From assembly GCA_934249215.1 (NCBI GenBank), contig CAKQKN010000032.1, positions 1 to 8,568 of the forward strand: 8,568 nt of DNA, written 5' to 3'. Position 1 is the first letter of the stretch; each line of letters opens with the position of its first letter. Of the stretch, positions 1-7,639 are shown one piece after another. The notes beneath the pieces are model-generated. The model ran no database searches. It worked only from the letters and a program-made list of their open reading frames with translations, and was not told where the DNA came from. Position numbers and translations under genes: made by a program. This DNA comes from an uncultured Clostridia bacterium (GTDB lineage: Bacteria > Bacillota > Clostridia > Christensenellales > Borkfalkiaceae).

Positions 1-154
1 AACCGAAACAGTATGCCATACGTTGAAGGTTGTTTAACGCATAAGTAACCGATTTTGCGCCGCACAAACAACAACGAGCTCGGTTCTTTTATGGCTTTGC
101 AAAAACCGATTTATTCCCGCAAAAATATTTAGTGATAATGATTGGAATCCCTAT
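1..154. other. Left-edge stretch without a supported gene
   Basis: This AT-rich stretch, together with the bases up to 298, holds no gene that I can support. A plus-strand frame open from base 1 ends in TAA at 46-48 and could be the last 15 residues of a gene lying outside the window, but nothing in it is recognisable. A second plus frame is free of stops from 38 to 247 but has no ATG, GTG or TTG in that span and no Shine-Dalgarno. The words AACCGATTT (near 48) and AACCGATTT (near 106) recur without further structure. I read it as intergenic sequence. Confidence 0.4.
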
Positions 155-227
155 AAAAAACAAACCGTCGGAACACGTTTCACCGCCACTACGGGACAAT
201 ATCGGCAAGTTACCGCGTTTTCCGACG
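155..227 (-). terminator. Candidate intrinsic terminator for the ferritin-like gene
   Basis: Arms at 166-177 and 216-227 (CGTCGGAACACG against CGTTTTCCGACG on the plus strand) pair over 12 positions with one mismatch. On the minus strand the stem is followed by a T-rich run (GTTTGTTTTTT, from 165 down to 155). It lies about 70 bases past the stop of the minus-strand gene ending at 299, the right place and direction for its terminator. The 38-base loop is long for a classical terminator, so a structured 3' UTR or a chance inverted repeat is possible. There is no T-tract on the plus-strand side, so it looks one-directional. Confidence 0.45.
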
Positions 228-298
228 CTCTTTATATATCTTTATATATGAGAAATTACGATCGTTGCCACTTCGTCGCACCGACCAAAAGACTGTTT

Positions 299-808
299 TT
301 AATCGCCACCGCCGCCCGCCTTTTCGCCGAAAAGTTCTTCATAGCACCGCGTGAGAAGTTCGACGTGCAAATCCTCATCCATCGCGATTCGGCACAAAAG
401 TTCCTTAAGTTGCGGATTAAAAGACGCTTCTGCCGTCGTCCGATAACTTTCCGCGGCGTTTATTTCCGCGTAAATATCGTTCTGAATAAACGTGCGGAGA
501 TCGTTTTCGCAGTCGGCATAGCGTCCCGAAAAATAATTATACCTTCCCGCAAACACAGGGTCGCCCCCAAGCGCGAAAATCGCCTTGGCGAGCAGATCGA
601 GGTGTCGCATTTCGACCGCGGCAATCCCTTTCACGAGCCTTGCCACGCAAGGATCGGACGAAACGACGCTCTGATAGACGTAAGAACAAACGGCAGTCAT
701 TTCGGAAAATCTGCCGGCGTAAAGATCATAAAGTCGCAGTGCGTCGCGCTCGTCGGGCGCCTTATCGACTTCGGGATACGGTAATGCAAGAGAAAATTCG
801 TTTTCCAT
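299..808 (-). CDS. Ferritin-like diiron domain protein
   Basis: This 169-residue protein is a four-helix ferritin-like (rubrerythrin/bacterioferritin superfamily) protein. The full six-ligand diiron set can be read in helix order: E36 (SEMTA), E66 and H69 (EMRH), E115 (AE), and E145 and H148 (DEDLH). It has no rubredoxin CxxC pairs, so it is not a classical rubrerythrin. It resembles stand-alone ferritin-like proteins of anaerobic Firmicutes that share the LPYP start and the VEMRHL and DExLH helices. The expected role, inferred from family, is cytosolic iron/oxygen chemistry such as peroxide or O2 detoxification, or metal handling; the substrate cannot be told from sequence. The tail ends in a GGGG run. 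The ATG at 806-808 is preceded by GGGAA nine bases upstream. It is transcribed divergently from the ABC exporter at 1059, apparently as a single gene with a terminator-like hairpin downstream. Confidence 0.85.
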   Translation of the reverse strand: MENEFSLALPYPEVDKAPDERDALRLYDLYAGRFSEMTAVCSYVYQSVVSSDPCVARLVKGIAAVEMRHLDLLAKAIFALGGDPVFAGRYNYFSGRYADCENDLRTFIQNDIYAEINAAESYRTTAEASFNPQLKELLCRIAMDEDLHVELLTRCYEELFGEKAGGGGD

Positions 809-825
809 TTTAATTATTCCCGTAT

Positions 826-855
826 ATTATAAGCAGCGGCGACGAAAAAAGTAAA
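826..855 (-). promoter_or_regulatory. Candidate promoter of the ferritin-like gene
   Basis: The minus strand reads TTTACT (850-855), an 18-base spacer, then a perfect TATAAT (826-831). Transcription would start near 819, leaving only about 10 bases before the ATG at 808. The GGGAA at 817-821 would then sit at the very 5' end of the message. The -10 is perfect but the -35 matches only four of six consensus bases, and the very short leader is a reason for caution. Confidence 0.45.
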
Positions 856-998
856 AGTTTGCGGCAAAATCCCTACCCGACGAAGAAAAAACACGGTTTG
901 ACGGCGAAAAAAGTCGGATAAAACACCGAACGTTTATATATATTTCAAAAAAAAGAAAAAACACACGCGTCTTTACCGAAAATTTACTGCAATACGTA

Positions 999-1004
999 TA
1001 TAAT
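999..1004 (+). promoter_or_regulatory. Candidate -10 box for the ABC exporter gene
   Basis: A perfect TATAAT lies 54 bases upstream of the ABC transporter ATG. No good -35 is found at 16-18 bases; the nearest, TTTACC at 972-977, is 21 bases away. There is no TG extended -10 motif. The promoter could be weak or activator-dependent. AT-rich surroundings make a chance match plausible. Confidence 0.35.
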
Positions 1005-1058
1005 ACGAGGGAAAAACGAACGAGAAACAGACCGCATAACGGAGGGAATTTCAGTTTA

Positions 1059-3827
1059 ATGCTTCAATTAAAGGAAATCGTAAAAAATTATTGTACGGGG
1101 GATCAGATCGTAGAGGCTTTAAAAGGCGTCAGTTTAAGCTTCAGAAAGAGCGAATTCGTGGCGATTCTCGGTCCGTCGGGCTGCGGAAAAACGACTCTGT
1201 TGAACATCGTCGGCGGGCTTGACCGATACACTTCGGGCGACATCGTGATAAACGGCGTTTCGACCAGACTATACGATGACGGAGACTGGGACGCATACCG
1301 CAATCACTCGATCGGCTTCATATTCCAAAGCTATAATCTCATTCCGCACCAAACCATTCTCGAAAACGTCGAACTTGCGCTGACGCTTTCGGGTGTCCCC
1401 TCGAAAGAGCGGAAAATGCGTGCGGAAGACGCGCTGAAAAAAGTCGGGCTCGGCGACAAAATAAATAAACTGCCCGCACAGCTTTCCGGCGGTCAGATGC
1501 AAAGGGTTGCGATAGCCCGCGCCATCGTAAACGATCCCGACATAATCCTCGCAGACGAACCGACGGGCGCGCTCGACACCGAAACGAGCATACAGGTAAT
1601 GGACATTCTTCGCGAACTGTCAAAAGATCGGCTCATCGTCATGGTCACCCACAACCCCGATCTCGCGAGCGAATACGCGACCCGCATAATCCGCCTAAAG
1701 GACGGTCGCGTCCGCGAGGACACCAACCCGTTTGAGTATACCGAGCAGGACAAAAACGTCGAACGAGAAAACACCGAACGCAACAAAGCGGCAAACAAAA
1801 AGCCGTCTATGAGCCTGAAAACGGCACTCTCGCTGTCGCTGAAGAACCTTGCGACGAAAAAAGCGAGGACGCTTCTGACGTCGTTCGCGGGCTCGATCGG
1901 CATAATCGGAATCGCGTTGATTTTGTCCCTTTCGACGGGTTTCAACACCTACATAGCCAACGTTCAGCGCGACACGTTGTCCAACTACCCCGTAAAAATT
2001 TCGAGCAACGAGTTTTCGATGACCGGCTTCGTTACGTCGTTTATGGGTTCTTCGAAAAAGTCCGAGGGCACTAAATACCCCGACGACGGAAAAGTGAATT
2101 CGTCGAAAATGTTCAACGGAATGCTCGATTCGCTCACCTCGAGCGTGAACTCCAACAACCTCGGCGACTTCAAAAAATACCTCGATTCTCACCCCGAGCT
2201 AATCGATCCCGAAAAAATTTCTTCCGTCAACTACTCCTACGATTTTCCCTTGAAACTTTATCAGAAAGAGGGCTCGGGTAGCGACGAACACTATAAACAG
2301 GTAAATCACATCGGCGACATGAGCAACTATATGTCGTCCGAGGTTCAGGCGATTTTCGAGTCCTATTACGACGGTTTCAAATCGTATATGGAATCGAGCG
2401 GTACATGGGGCGAACTTGCGGGCAATCCCGATCTCATCCGCGCACAATACGACGTGCTTGCGGGAACGTTCGAAAACGAGGCTTCGACCGACGATAAAGG
2501 CGAATATTACCCGCTCACGATCGTCGTCGACGAATACAACAACATTCCCGACTATTCTCTGTATATGATGGGCGTCATGACCGACGAGGAAGTGCGTTAT
2601 ATGTTCGCCGAGATGGCATACACCTTCAGATACAAAATGCAGGGCAAGGAAAACTATCAGGAAGAACTCGAAGCAAAACTCAAAGAGGACTTCAAAGATA
2701 CCCTTCCCGACGGCATCCGCCGCGAGTTTGCTTTCGACGATCTGACGGGGCGCGAATTCAACGTGCTTTCGGAAGGCGATTTCTATCTCCCCGACGGACA
2801 GGAAGAACTCCCGATAAGTTACAGACTTTCTCCCGGCTCGTCCGACTACAGCGCAGAAAAGAAAGTGCTTTACAACAAATACAGACTTGCCGCCGACGAC
2901 GAGCTTACCGAAAGTTTTTACAACAAAAAGTTCACGAAAACCGCGACTTACGAGCCGATCAGGCTTAAAGTAACCTCGGTTATCCGACTTAAAAAGAGCG
3001 TCAGCGACGGCGCGTTGTCGAGATACATTTATTACAGTCCCGAGTTCACGAGGCGAATGATTCGACACCTTAACGAAACGCCCGCCACTCGCGATCAACT
3101 CGCTTACGCAAGCGACGACGAACTTACCGCAACGTACAACAATTGCGCGCTTTCCGAAGTCGAAAAATCCGAAAAATATTCCTTCAACGTTCTCACGGGG
3201 ACGGTCGAAAAAACTTCGCTTCTCTCCCCGACGAACGCAAAACTCGGCATCGTCAGCGAAGGAGAGCCGTCTGCGATCTCTTTCTATCCGACGAGTTTCG
3301 AGAACAAAGACTACGTCATAAAGATAATCAACGACTACAACGCGGGGCTCACCGAATCGGGCAAAATACAATACACCGACTACATCGGAATGATGGTCAG
3401 TTCCGTAACGACGATCGTCAACGCCATATCCTACGTTCTCATCGCGTTCGTGTCCATTTCGCTCATCGTTTCGTCGATAATGATCGGCGTCATCACCTAT
3501 ATTTCCGTTCTCGAACGCACGAAAGAAATCGGTATTCTGCGCTCGCTCGGGGCGTCGAAACGCGACGTCGGAAGAGTGTTCAACGCGGAAACCATGATAA
3601 TCGGCTTCGCTTCGGGGCTTATGGGAATCATCATAACGCTCATCCTCGACATTCCCGTCAGTCTTATAATCAACTCTCTTGCGGGAATCCCGAACGTCGC
3701 AAGCCTGCCGATCCTCGGCGCGATTCTTCTCATCACGATAAGCGTCGTCCTAACGCTCGTCGCGGGAATCATCCCGAGCCGTTTCGCCTCCACGCGCGAT
3801 CCCGTAATCGCATTGAGATCGGAATAA
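1059..3827 (+). CDS. Fused ABC ATPase / FtsX-type permease exporter
   Basis: This 922-residue membrane protein has a complete MacB/LolD-type ATPase at its N-terminus: Walker A GPSGCGKT 38-45, Q-loop Q90, signature LSGGQ 142-146, Walker B ILADEP with catalytic E167, D-loop ALD 171-173 and switch H198. After a charged linker (about 219-255) comes a first membrane helix (about 275-294), then a large extracytoplasmic region (about 295-785). Three further helices follow (about 788-812, 846-871, 884-905), with the FtsX-type signature ERTKEIGILRSLGA at 819-832. Order and topology match MacB, but the outer domain of roughly 490 residues is about twice the usual size. MacB-family proteins are mechanotransmission exporters of peptides, lipids or lipoproteins; substrate here is unknown. 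GGAGGG at 1041-1046 precedes the ATG by 12 bases. It is monocistronic, with a convergent neighbour and a terminator directly after the stop. No adjacent histidine kinase or regulator that would mark a bacitracin-resistance (BceAB) module is visible. Confidence 0.92.
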   Translation: MLQLKEIVKNYCTGDQIVEALKGVSLSFRKSEFVAILGPSGCGKTTLLNIVGGLDRYTSGDIVINGVSTRLYDDGDWDAYRNHSIGFIFQSYNLIPHQTILENVELALTLSGVPSKERKMRAEDALKKVGLGDKINKLPAQLSGGQMQRVAIARAIVNDPDIILADEPTGALDTETSIQVMDILRELSKDRLIVMVTHNPDLASEYATRIIRLKDGRVREDTNPFEYTEQDKNVERENTERNKAANKKPSMSLKTALSLSLKNLATKKARTLLTSFAGSIGIIGIALILSLSTGFNTYIANVQRDTLSNYPVKISSNEFSMTGFVTSFMGSSKKSEGTKYPDDGKVNSSKMFNGMLDSLTSSVNSNNLGDFKKYLDSHPELIDPEKISSVNYSYDFPLKLYQKEGSGSDEHYKQVNHIGDMSNYMSSEVQAIFESYYDGFKSYMESSGTWGELAGNPDLIRAQYDVLAGTFENEASTDDKGEYYPLTIVVDEYNNIPDYSLYMMGVMTDEEVRYMFAEMAYTFRYKMQGKENYQEELEAKLKEDFKDTLPDGIRREFAFDDLTGREFNVLSEGDFYLPDGQEELPISYRLSPGSSDYSAEKKVLYNKYRLAADDELTESFYNKKFTKTATYEPIRLKVTSVIRLKKSVSDGALSRYIYYSPEFTRRMIRHLNETPATRDQLAYASDDELTATYNNCALSEVEKSEKYSFNVLTGTVEKTSLLSPTNAKLGIVSEGEPSAISFYPTSFENKDYVIKIINDYNAGLTESGKIQYTDYIGMMVSSVTTIVNAISYVLIAFVSISLIVSSIMIGVITYISVLERTKEIGILRSLGASKRDVGRVFNAETMIIGFASGLMGIIITLILDIPVSLIINSLAGIPNVASLPILGAILLITISVVLTLVAGIIPSRFASTRDPVIALRSE

Positions 3828-3846
3828 AATTCATCGAAACAACGAC

Positions 3847-3895
3847 AAAAAAAACCGCCTATAAGTCGATTAACCCGATTTACAGACGGTTTTTA
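3847..3895. terminator. Bidirectional intrinsic terminator between convergent genes
   Basis: The sequence from an A-run at 3847-3854 through CCG, a loop, and CGG to a T-run at 3890-3894 forms a hairpin. AAAAACCG (3850-3857) pairs exactly with CGGTTTTT (3887-3894), and further inner pairs (CT/AG, TAA/TTA) continue with two mismatches. The plus strand leaves the stem into TTTTT and the minus strand into TTTTTTTT. It is placed 20 bases after the ABC gene stop and 17 bases beyond the rfbB stop, so one element can end both transcripts. Confidence 0.85.
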
Positions 3896-3911
3896 TCATT
3901 TAACTTAACAC

Positions 3912-4898
3912 CTATTCTTTTTCCGCTTTCAGAAAAAGCGGCTTCCACCATTTTTCGTTTCGCTTGTACCACTCGACCGTTTCGCGAAGTCCTTCGTCAA
4001 ACGGTTTTCTTTCAGTAAACCCGAGCGCATTAAGCTTATCGTCGTTCACTCGGTACCGCGCGTCGCCGCCCGGTCTGTCGGGAACGTAATAAACAGAATC
4101 TGCGGGCGCGCCGAGAATCCCGATTATTTTATTAACGACGGTCGCATTACTCACTGAATAGTTTCCCGCAACGTTATATATCTCGCCCGCTCTTCCGCAT
4201 TCGATCACCCGATCGATTGCGGCGCAGTTGTCACGAACGAAAAGCCAATCGCGAACGCTCTCCCCTTTTCCGTAAAGGGGAATTTTTTTGCCGCACAAAA
4301 GACTGCACACAGCGACGGGGATAAGTTTTTCGGGAAACTGATAGTGTCCGTAGTTGTTCGAACTGCGCGTTATCGTAACGTTAATTCCGAACGTTTTCGC
4401 GTAAGCAAGCACTGCAAGATCGGCGGCGGCTTTGCTCGAACTGTACGGACTGCTCGGCAAAAGCGGGTCGTTTTCGAAAAATTCTCGCTCGCCCGCCGCG
4501 CTTCCGTACACCTCGTCCGTCGAAATCTGATGAAATCTTCCGATCCCGAATTTTCTGCACGCGTCCAGAAGAGTCACCGTTCCCAAAAGGTTCGTCTTAT
4601 AGAAAACCTCGGGCGAAGCGATCGACTTGTCAACGTGGCTTTCCGCCGCAAAATTCACCGCGACGTCCGGCTTAAATTCGGCAAAAAGCCTGTCTATAGC
4701 TTCATTATCGCATATATCGGCCTTCGAAAACGAAAAATTATCGAACGAGGAAAACCTTTTTTCCGGTTGCGCTTTCCCAGCATAAGTGAGTTTATCCGCA
4801 CACAAAACGGAAACGCCTTTTCCATACTTTTTCAGAATATAGTCGATATATTCGGAGCCGATAAACCCGGCTCCCCCGGTAACGAGTATTCTTTTCAT
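3912..4898 (-). CDS. rfbB: dTDP-glucose 4,6-dehydratase
   Basis: This 328-residue short-chain dehydrogenase (extended SDR) matches RfbB/RmlB, which converts dTDP-glucose to dTDP-4-keto-6-deoxyglucose on the route to dTDP-L-rhamnose and other deoxysugars for cell-surface glycans. Visible features are the NAD-binding GGAGFIG (8-14), D35 after the second strand, FAAESHVD (83-90), the catalytic T-D-E in STDEVYG (126-132), the YxxxK pair Y152/K156, TRSSNNYG, and the late DRPGGDARY motif that marks dTDP-glucose dehydratases. Length is normal and no key residue is missing. The ATG is preceded by GAGG at 8 bases. It lies 77 bases downstream of copA on the same strand, so it may be partly co-transcribed or have its own promoter in that gap (none is convincing). 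The other rml genes (rfbA, rfbC, rfbD) are not in the window. Confidence 0.93.
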   Translation of the reverse strand: MKRILVTGGAGFIGSEYIDYILKKYGKGVSVLCADKLTYAGKAQPEKRFSSFDNFSFSKADICDNEAIDRLFAEFKPDVAVNFAAESHVDKSIASPEVFYKTNLLGTVTLLDACRKFGIGRFHQISTDEVYGSAAGEREFFENDPLLPSSPYSSSKAAADLAVLAYAKTFGINVTITRSSNNYGHYQFPEKLIPVAVCSLLCGKKIPLYGKGESVRDWLFVRDNCAAIDRVIECGRAGEIYNVAGNYSVSNATVVNKIIGILGAPADSVYYVPDRPGGDARYRVNDDKLNALGFTERKPFDEGLRETVEWYKRNEKWWKPLFLKAEKE

Positions 4899-4975
4899 CT
4901 TTTGCCTCGATTTCTTCTTTGGATTTTTACCGTCGCTAACCTTTCCGCAAAAACGAAACGTTCGGAATCGCCCGA

Positions 4976-5176
4976 TTATTCCGCGATTTCATAGCCCGCT
5001 TCGACGATCTCTTTTTTAATCTGCTCCAAATTCGCGTCGTCGTGTTCGATCACGACTTCTTTTTTCGAAAGATCGGCTTTTGCCGACTTAACGCCCTTGA
5101 CCGACAAAGCGGCTTTTTCCACATGCGCGACGCAATGTCCGCACATCATTCCGTTTACTTTGATTACGCTTTTCAT
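4976..5176 (-). CDS. Nested in-frame CopZ-like copper chaperone (internal start of copA)
   Basis: The last 66 residues of copA form a complete heavy-metal-associated domain that starts exactly at an in-frame ATG (5174-5176). It has GMMCGHC at 9-15 of the short product, giving a Cu(I)-binding CxxC, and a full ferredoxin-like fold length ending in EAGYEIAE. A strong Shine-Dalgarno AAAGGAG sits 8 bases before this ATG. The short product would be a stand-alone CopZ of normal size that delivers Cu(I) to CopA in the cytosol. The domain and its ribosome site are seen in the sequence; that ribosomes really start here is inference. The alternative is that the site is only a relic of a copA-copZ gene fusion, or that only the fused form is made. 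Confidence 0.5.
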   Translation of the reverse strand: MKSVIKVNGMMCGHCVAHVEKAALSVKGVKSAKADLSKKEVVIEHDDANLEQIKKEIVEAGYEIAE

Positions 5177-7639
5177 AGTTTTTTCTCCTTTATTTTTCTC
5201 GTTTTCAATCGAATTTTTGTCCGCTGCATCGTCGGTTTTAGCACCGACGATTTCGCTTTCGTTTTTCGCGTCGGGTTCAAAAGAACCGCCGCTGCCGTCC
5301 GGCAAATCGGTTCTGCTTTTTGCGCCGCTTTTGCCCGCTTTGCTTTTCTTTTTGAACAAGTTGATCGACAATGCGTTAAGCACGACCGACACGCTCGAAA
5401 AACTCATTGCGAGCGCTCCGATCATCGGCGAAATTTTGAATCCCCACAGATAATACGGAATCCCTGTCGCGATGAACACGCACACGACGTTATAAAAGAA
5501 CGCCCAGAACAACCCCGCCTTGATCTTCCCGAGGACGAATTTACTCAAATCAATCGCCGTCGCAACGCACGAAAGATCGTTTTTGATAAGAACCACGTCG
5601 CCCGAATTGACGGCAACGTCGCTTCCTCCGCCGATCGCGATACCGATATCGGCAGCCGTAAGCGCGGGCGCGTCGTTCACGCCGTCGCCGACCATCGCGA
5701 CGACCTTGCCTTCGCCTTTGAGCCGCTCGATAACCGCTTGCTTGTCCTGCGGCAGAACTTCGGGAATAACCTTGTCGATATTCACTTCCGAAGCAATTAC
5801 TTTCGCCGTCTTTTCGTTGTCGCCGGTAAGCATTATGACGTCGATATGCCGCGCTATAAGCTCTTTAACGGCACTTTCGGCTTCTCTTCTTACCTGATCC
5901 TTCACGGCGACTACGCCCACCGTTTTCCCGTTTTCAAGGATAAACAGCGCCGTTTTCCCCTCGCGCGAAAACTCTTCCGCTCTGCCGACAAATTCGTTTT
6001 CTTCTCCGCCGATTTCTCTTGCGAACGCCGCGTTTCCGACCGCATAAACCTTGCCGACGACGACGCCCGAAACGCCCCGCCCGTCGTGCGAAGAATAATC
6101 GTAAACTTCGGACAACGCCGCTTCTTTACCGCTTGCAAAGTCGCAGATCGCCGAAGCGAGCGGATGCTCCGATTTATTTTCGATCGAATAAATCGCGGAA
6201 AGAATTTCTTCTTCGTTCCCGCTCACGACAAAGTCTGTAACGGACGGTTTTCCGACGGTAATCGTGCCCGTTTTATCCAGAACGACGGCATTAACCGATT
6301 TCGTCCGCTCGAGAATTTCCGCATTTTTAATTATGATACCGAGTTCGGCGCCCTTGCCGGTTCCGACCATAATCGCGACGGGTGTCGCAAGCCCGAGCGC
6401 GCACGGGCAAGCGATGACGACGACGGTCACCGCAAAATTGAGCGCGAGTTCGAACGACGAACCGACCGCAAGATTCACGATAAGCGTCAATAAGGCGATT
6501 ATCAGCACTGCGGGAACGAAAACTGCGGAAATTTTATCGGCGAGCCGCGAAACGGGTGCTTTGGAATTTGCCGCCTCTTCAACGAGTTTGACGATCGACG
6601 AAAACGTCGTATCCTCGCCAACTTTCGTCGCTCTGACGGTCGCAAAGCCCGCAACTGCCGTCGTTGACGCAAAAACTTCGTCGCCGACGCCCTTTAAAAC
6701 GGGAACCGATTCGCCCGTAACGTTCGACTGATCGACCGAGAACGAGCCTCTTTCAACCACGCCGTCCACGGGAACGACCGCGCCTTTTCTGACAATGACG
6801 AGGTCACCCGCTTTAACATCCTTGACTTCGATTTCGCGTTCCTCGCCGTTAACCGAGAGGATTGCTTTTTTCGGAGCGAGCGCCGTAAGCGCTTCGATTG
6901 CTTTCGTCGTTTTCTTTTTGGAAAGCCCCTCAAGATATTTTCCGAGGCTCACGAGCGTCAGAATCATCCCCGCCGATTCAAAATATAAATTATCATGATA
7001 CGTGGCGATAATCGACTTATAACTCACGATTTGCGCTTCCGTAAGCCCACCCGCGGCAAGCGCCGACGTCGCGTAGCTTATGACGAACAGCGCCGCGATT
7101 CCATATACTACCGAAGCAGTCGAACCGATCGCGACGAGCGTGTCCATATTCGGAGCGCCGCGAAAAAGTTTTTTATAGCCCGAAATGAAATATCTTCTGT
7201 AGATTAAAAGAATCGGCACGAGCAGAACGAGCTGAATAAGAGCGAAGCCGATCGGGTTTTCGTGATGGTCGAACACGGGCGGAGCGGGAAAGTGCCACAT
7301 CATGTTGCCCATCGAAAAATACATCAGCGCGAGGAGAAAAACGGCGGAAGCGATGAGCCCGCCGAGCGTTACCGCGCCGCCCGCGTTCGCGCCTGACGCG
7401 TTTTTTTCGTTATTATCTGCTGTTTTTTCGCGGCTTTTTGCACCGTAACCCGCCTTTTTAACACTTTTTTCGATGTCTCTCGCGGAACACACGTTTTCGT
7501 CATATTCCACGGTCATGTTGTTCAAAAGCAGATTTACGTTCGCGCTCGAAACGCCTTTTACGGCGCGAGCAGACTTTTCGACATGAGCTTGACAAGCCGC
7601 ACAACTCATGCCCGTAACGTCAAAAATCTCTCTTTTCAT
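4976..7639 (-). CDS. copA: Cu(I)-exporting P1B-type ATPase with N- and C-terminal metal-binding domains
   Basis: This 887-residue membrane pump exports Cu(I) from the cytosol. An N-terminal HMA domain carries GMSCAAC (CxxC at 13-16). Eight membrane helices follow, with a Met/His-rich outer loop near 110-127. Catalytic motifs are complete: TGE 308-310, the CPC metal site 411-413, DKTGT with phosphorylated D455, the SEHP histidine H492, TGDN 605-608 and GDGVNDAPAL 651-660. YN at 716-717 and MSFSS at 745-749 complete the copper P1B-1 signature. A charged, probably disordered linker (about 762-821) leads to a second HMA domain (822-887, CxxC at 833-836). I chose the ATG at 7637-7639 because it starts the HMA domain and overlaps the csoR stop as ATGA; an earlier in-frame ATG at 7714 would run 79 bases into csoR. 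There is no clear Shine-Dalgarno, which fits translational coupling to csoR. Confidence 0.95.
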   Translation of the reverse strand: MKREIFDVTGMSCAACQAHVEKSARAVKGVSSANVNLLLNNMTVEYDENVCSARDIEKSVKKAGYGAKSREKTADNNEKNASGANAGGAVTLGGLIASAVFLLALMYFSMGNMMWHFPAPPVFDHHENPIGFALIQLVLLVPILLIYRRYFISGYKKLFRGAPNMDTLVAIGSTASVVYGIAALFVISYATSALAAGGLTEAQIVSYKSIIATYHDNLYFESAGMILTLVSLGKYLEGLSKKKTTKAIEALTALAPKKAILSVNGEEREIEVKDVKAGDLVIVRKGAVVPVDGVVERGSFSVDQSNVTGESVPVLKGVGDEVFASTTAVAGFATVRATKVGEDTTFSSIVKLVEEAANSKAPVSRLADKISAVFVPAVLIIALLTLIVNLAVGSSFELALNFAVTVVVIACPCALGLATPVAIMVGTGKGAELGIIIKNAEILERTKSVNAVVLDKTGTITVGKPSVTDFVVSGNEEEILSAIYSIENKSEHPLASAICDFASGKEAALSEVYDYSSHDGRGVSGVVVGKVYAVGNAAFAREIGGEENEFVGRAEEFSREGKTALFILENGKTVGVVAVKDQVRREAESAVKELIARHIDVIMLTGDNEKTAKVIASEVNIDKVIPEVLPQDKQAVIERLKGEGKVVAMVGDGVNDAPALTAADIGIAIGGGSDVAVNSGDVVLIKNDLSCVATAIDLSKFVLGKIKAGLFWAFFYNVVCVFIATGIPYYLWGFKISPMIGALAMSFSSVSVVLNALSINLFKKKSKAGKSGAKSRTDLPDGSGGSFEPDAKNESEIVGAKTDDAADKNSIENEKNKGEKTMKSVIKVNGMMCGHCVAHVEKAALSVKGVKSAKADLSKKEVVIEHDDANLEQIKKEIVEAGYEIAE
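5185..5191 (-). promoter_or_regulatory. Internal Shine-Dalgarno before the CopZ domain
   Basis: The minus strand reads AAAGGAG, 8 bases before the in-frame ATG at 5176, inside the copA linker (codons for NKGEKT). It is a near-ideal ribosome-binding site and is better than the one for copA itself. It decides whether a free CopZ is made. Confidence 0.65.

Noticed and set aside
38..784. Long plus-strand frame, open from 38 and including a 178-codon frame from 248
   Set aside because: The part from 299 is antisense to the ferritin-like gene, and the part before 248 has no start codon or ribosome site. The tract contains no domain I recognise. A broken gene fragment in 38-298 cannot be excluded, but I cannot support one.
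2199..3371. 390-codon minus-strand frame inside the ABC exporter gene
   Set aside because: Same explanation: antisense shadow of a strongly supported gene, Val/Phe/Arg-rich, with no motif or ribosome site.
3143..4018. 291-codon plus-strand frame running from the ABC gene across the terminator into rfbB
   Set aside because: It reads the ABC gene out of frame as Arg/His-rich sequence, crosses the bidirectional terminator and enters rfbB antisense.
4920..4975. Possible terminator between copA and rfbB
   Set aside because: The only pairings are a 4-bp CGAA/TTCG stem and a 5-bp TTCCG/CGGAA stem, too weak to call.
5042..6493. 483-codon open frame on the plus strand opposite copA
   Set aside because: It lies wholly antisense to a complete, motif-rich copA, has an Arg/Asp/Phe-rich composition typical of reverse-frame shadows, and shows no recognisable domain.
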